A DNA stretch of 7,548 nt from Fibrobacter sp. UBA1313. GTDB taxonomy: Bacteria > Fibrobacterota > Fibrobacteria > Fibrobacterales > Fibrobacteraceae. Below, piece by piece: positions 6,871 to 7,548 of this stretch. Below the pieces are notes generated by a model that saw nothing but the letters and a program-made list of their open reading frames with translations, did not search any database and was not told where the DNA came from. The stretch covers positions 3,458-11,005 of the forward strand of contig DBTP01000113.1 in assembly GCA_002307115.1 (NCBI GenBank), given 5' to 3'. The position numbers and the translations under genes are program-made. Position 1 is the stretch's first letter; every line of letters begins with the position of its first letter.

Positions 6871-7329
6871 ATGATTTGCCCATATTGTAAACACGCAGAA
6901 GACAAGGTTGTTGACAGTCGCGGAAGCGGTGTTTCTATACGTCGCCGCCGAGAGTGTCTTGGTTGTGGTCGTCGTTTTACAACTTATGAGTATATTGAAG
7001 TGGTTCCACTGACGGTTGTCAAGCGAGATCAAAGTCGCGAAGCTTTTCAGCGCGAGAAACTGCTTGCTGGCATTACAATGGCTTGCAAAAAACGCCCTGT
7101 AAGTCGTCAAGTCATTGAAGAAATGGCGACAAGTATCGAAAACACCTTGATTGCTTCTGATAGCCAAGAAGTTGGCTACGATCAAATTGGAAATTTAGTG
7201 ATGGCGGAATTGCGCAAAATAGACGCTGTTGCCTATGTGCGTTTTGCCTCAGTTTATCGTGAATTCAAGGAAGTGGGTGAGTTTGTCACGCAAGTGTTAC
7301 AACTTCAGCCAGATTCCAAAAAGAAATAG
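6871..7329 (+). CDS. nrdR: Transcriptional repressor NrdR
   Basis: NrdR represses ribonucleotide reductase operons by sensing ATP/dATP and binding paired NrdR boxes. The 152-residue protein matches the family in length and order. The N-terminal zinc ribbon has C3 and C6 (CPYC), then C29 and C32 (CLGC), with DSR at 15-17, the basic RRRR run at 24-27 and RRFTTYE at 34-40. The ATP-cone covers about 47-137, including VVKRD (49-53), the KRPVS segment (74-78), IGNLVM (106-111) and VAYVRFASVYREF (120-132). The tail is short and Lys-rich. The ATG at 6871 gives exactly the conserved MxCPYC start; the ribosome binding site is weak, so the mRNA may be short-leadered or leaderless. No nrdA, nrdB, nrdD or nrdJ gene is nearby, so its targets lie elsewhere. 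Its stop codon starts the hairpin that leads into the next gene. Confidence 0.98.
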   Translation: MICPYCKHAEDKVVDSRGSGVSIRRRRECLGCGRRFTTYEYIEVVPLTVVKRDQSREAFQREKLLAGITMACKKRPVSRQVIEEMATSIENTLIASDSQEVGYDQIGNLVMAELRKIDAVAYVRFASVYREFKEVGEFVTQVLQLQPDSKKK

Positions 7330-7346
7330 CCTTATTCGCATAGGGC
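7329..7346 (+). promoter_or_regulatory. Hairpin at the nrdR stop that covers the ribosome binding site of the next gene
   Basis: GCCTTAT (7329-7335) pairs with ATAGGGC (7340-7346), seven pairs including one G-U, around the loop TCGC. The stem begins in the last base of the nrdR TAG stop, and its 3' arm contains AGGG (7342-7345), the likely Shine-Dalgarno for the TTG start at 7351, 5 bases further on. No T-run follows, so it is not a terminator. A ribosome finishing nrdR would melt it, which would couple the two genes; this mechanism is inference. Confidence 0.45.
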
Positions 7347-7350
7347 GACT

Positions 7351-7548
7351 TTGGAAAAATCAACAAATTATCTTGCTTCACTAAAACGCGCTATTGCATC
7401 GCGTTCTATTATTGCTGAAAAAAATACCGCTTATCGATTAGTGAATGGGACTCCAGATGGTTTTCCTGGATTGACCTTAGATCGTTACGGGGGACATTAT
7501 CAGTTACAATTTTTTGGCCCGGAACTTTTAGCTTTTCGTGCAGAAATT
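7351..7548 (+). CDS. RlmI-type SAM-dependent methyltransferase, N-terminal 66 residues only, apparently without PUA domain
   Basis: The frame stays open to the window end, so the 3' part is missing. The visible segment contains YRLVNGTPDGFPGLTLDRYG (residues 28-47), which closely resembles the RLV-G-DG-PGL-VDRYG signature found between the PUA domain and the catalytic domain of RlmI-type 23S rRNA m5C methyltransferases. The preceding helix, LKRAIASRS, also matches the segment that leads into that signature. The same frame is closed upstream by the nrdR TAG at 7327-7329, and no ATG lies between, so the best start is TTG at 7351 with AGGG 5 bases before it. That leaves no room for the roughly 70-residue N-terminal PUA domain. 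The SAM-binding motifs would lie beyond the window, so activity cannot be judged. Probably co-transcribed with nrdR. A later start at GTG (within LVNG) is less likely, since it would cut the signature. Confidence 0.72.
   Translation, partial: MEKSTNYLASLKRAIASRSIIAEKNTAYRLVNGTPDGFPGLTLDRYGGHYQLQFFGPELLAFRAEI

Overview
This window reads as ordinary chromosome from a bacterium of the Fibrobacter lineage or a close relative. The main clue is the secreted lipoprotein at 2674-3831. Its signal peptide ends in a clean lipobox and is followed directly by a long Ser/Gly-rich linker and then a beta-rich body, a layout I associate with Fibrobacter surface proteins. The moderate GC content and housekeeping genes fit but do not prove this. 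No transposase, integrase, CRISPR array, tRNA, rRNA or phage gene is visible, and no stretch longer than 110 bases lacks a gene.

Region 1 (1-2563, + strand) is a tightly packed three-gene sugar operon. It starts with the C-terminal part of an ArnA-dehydrogenase-like UDP-glucuronate decarboxylase, cut by the window edge. A soluble GT2 glycosyltransferase follows, then an extended-SDR NAD(P)-dependent epimerase/reductase that overlaps it by 8 bp. Together they could make a UDP-pentose or UDP-4-keto-pentose, reduce or epimerise it, and transfer it to a lipid or glycan acceptor. The sugar and the acceptor are inference. A weak intrinsic terminator at 2608-2633 closes the operon.

Region 2 (2674-3831, + strand) is a single lipoprotein gene of unknown function, probably exposed on the outer membrane. 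Its transcript appears to end at a good intrinsic terminator (3866-3894) that lies inside the 3' end of the convergent gene.

Region 3 (3840-6800, - strand) is a two-gene operon: a small single-span membrane protein of unknown function, then the DExH helicase HrpB 15 bp downstream.

Region 4 (6801-7548, + strand) begins with a 70-bp divergent intergenic region. It is followed by nrdR, the ATP-cone repressor of ribonucleotide reductase genes, and the start of an RlmI-type SAM-dependent methyltransferase cut by the window end. The methyltransferase seems to start at TTG 21 bases after the nrdR stop codon, behind a small hairpin that covers its ribosome binding site. It has no room for the usual N-terminal PUA domain.

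I found no convincing new multi-gene system. The most worthwhile leads are the terminator embedded in the hrpB signature codons, the hairpin-coupled TTG start after nrdR, the PUA-less methyltransferase, the unrecognised membrane protein paired with hrpB, and the compact sugar operon.
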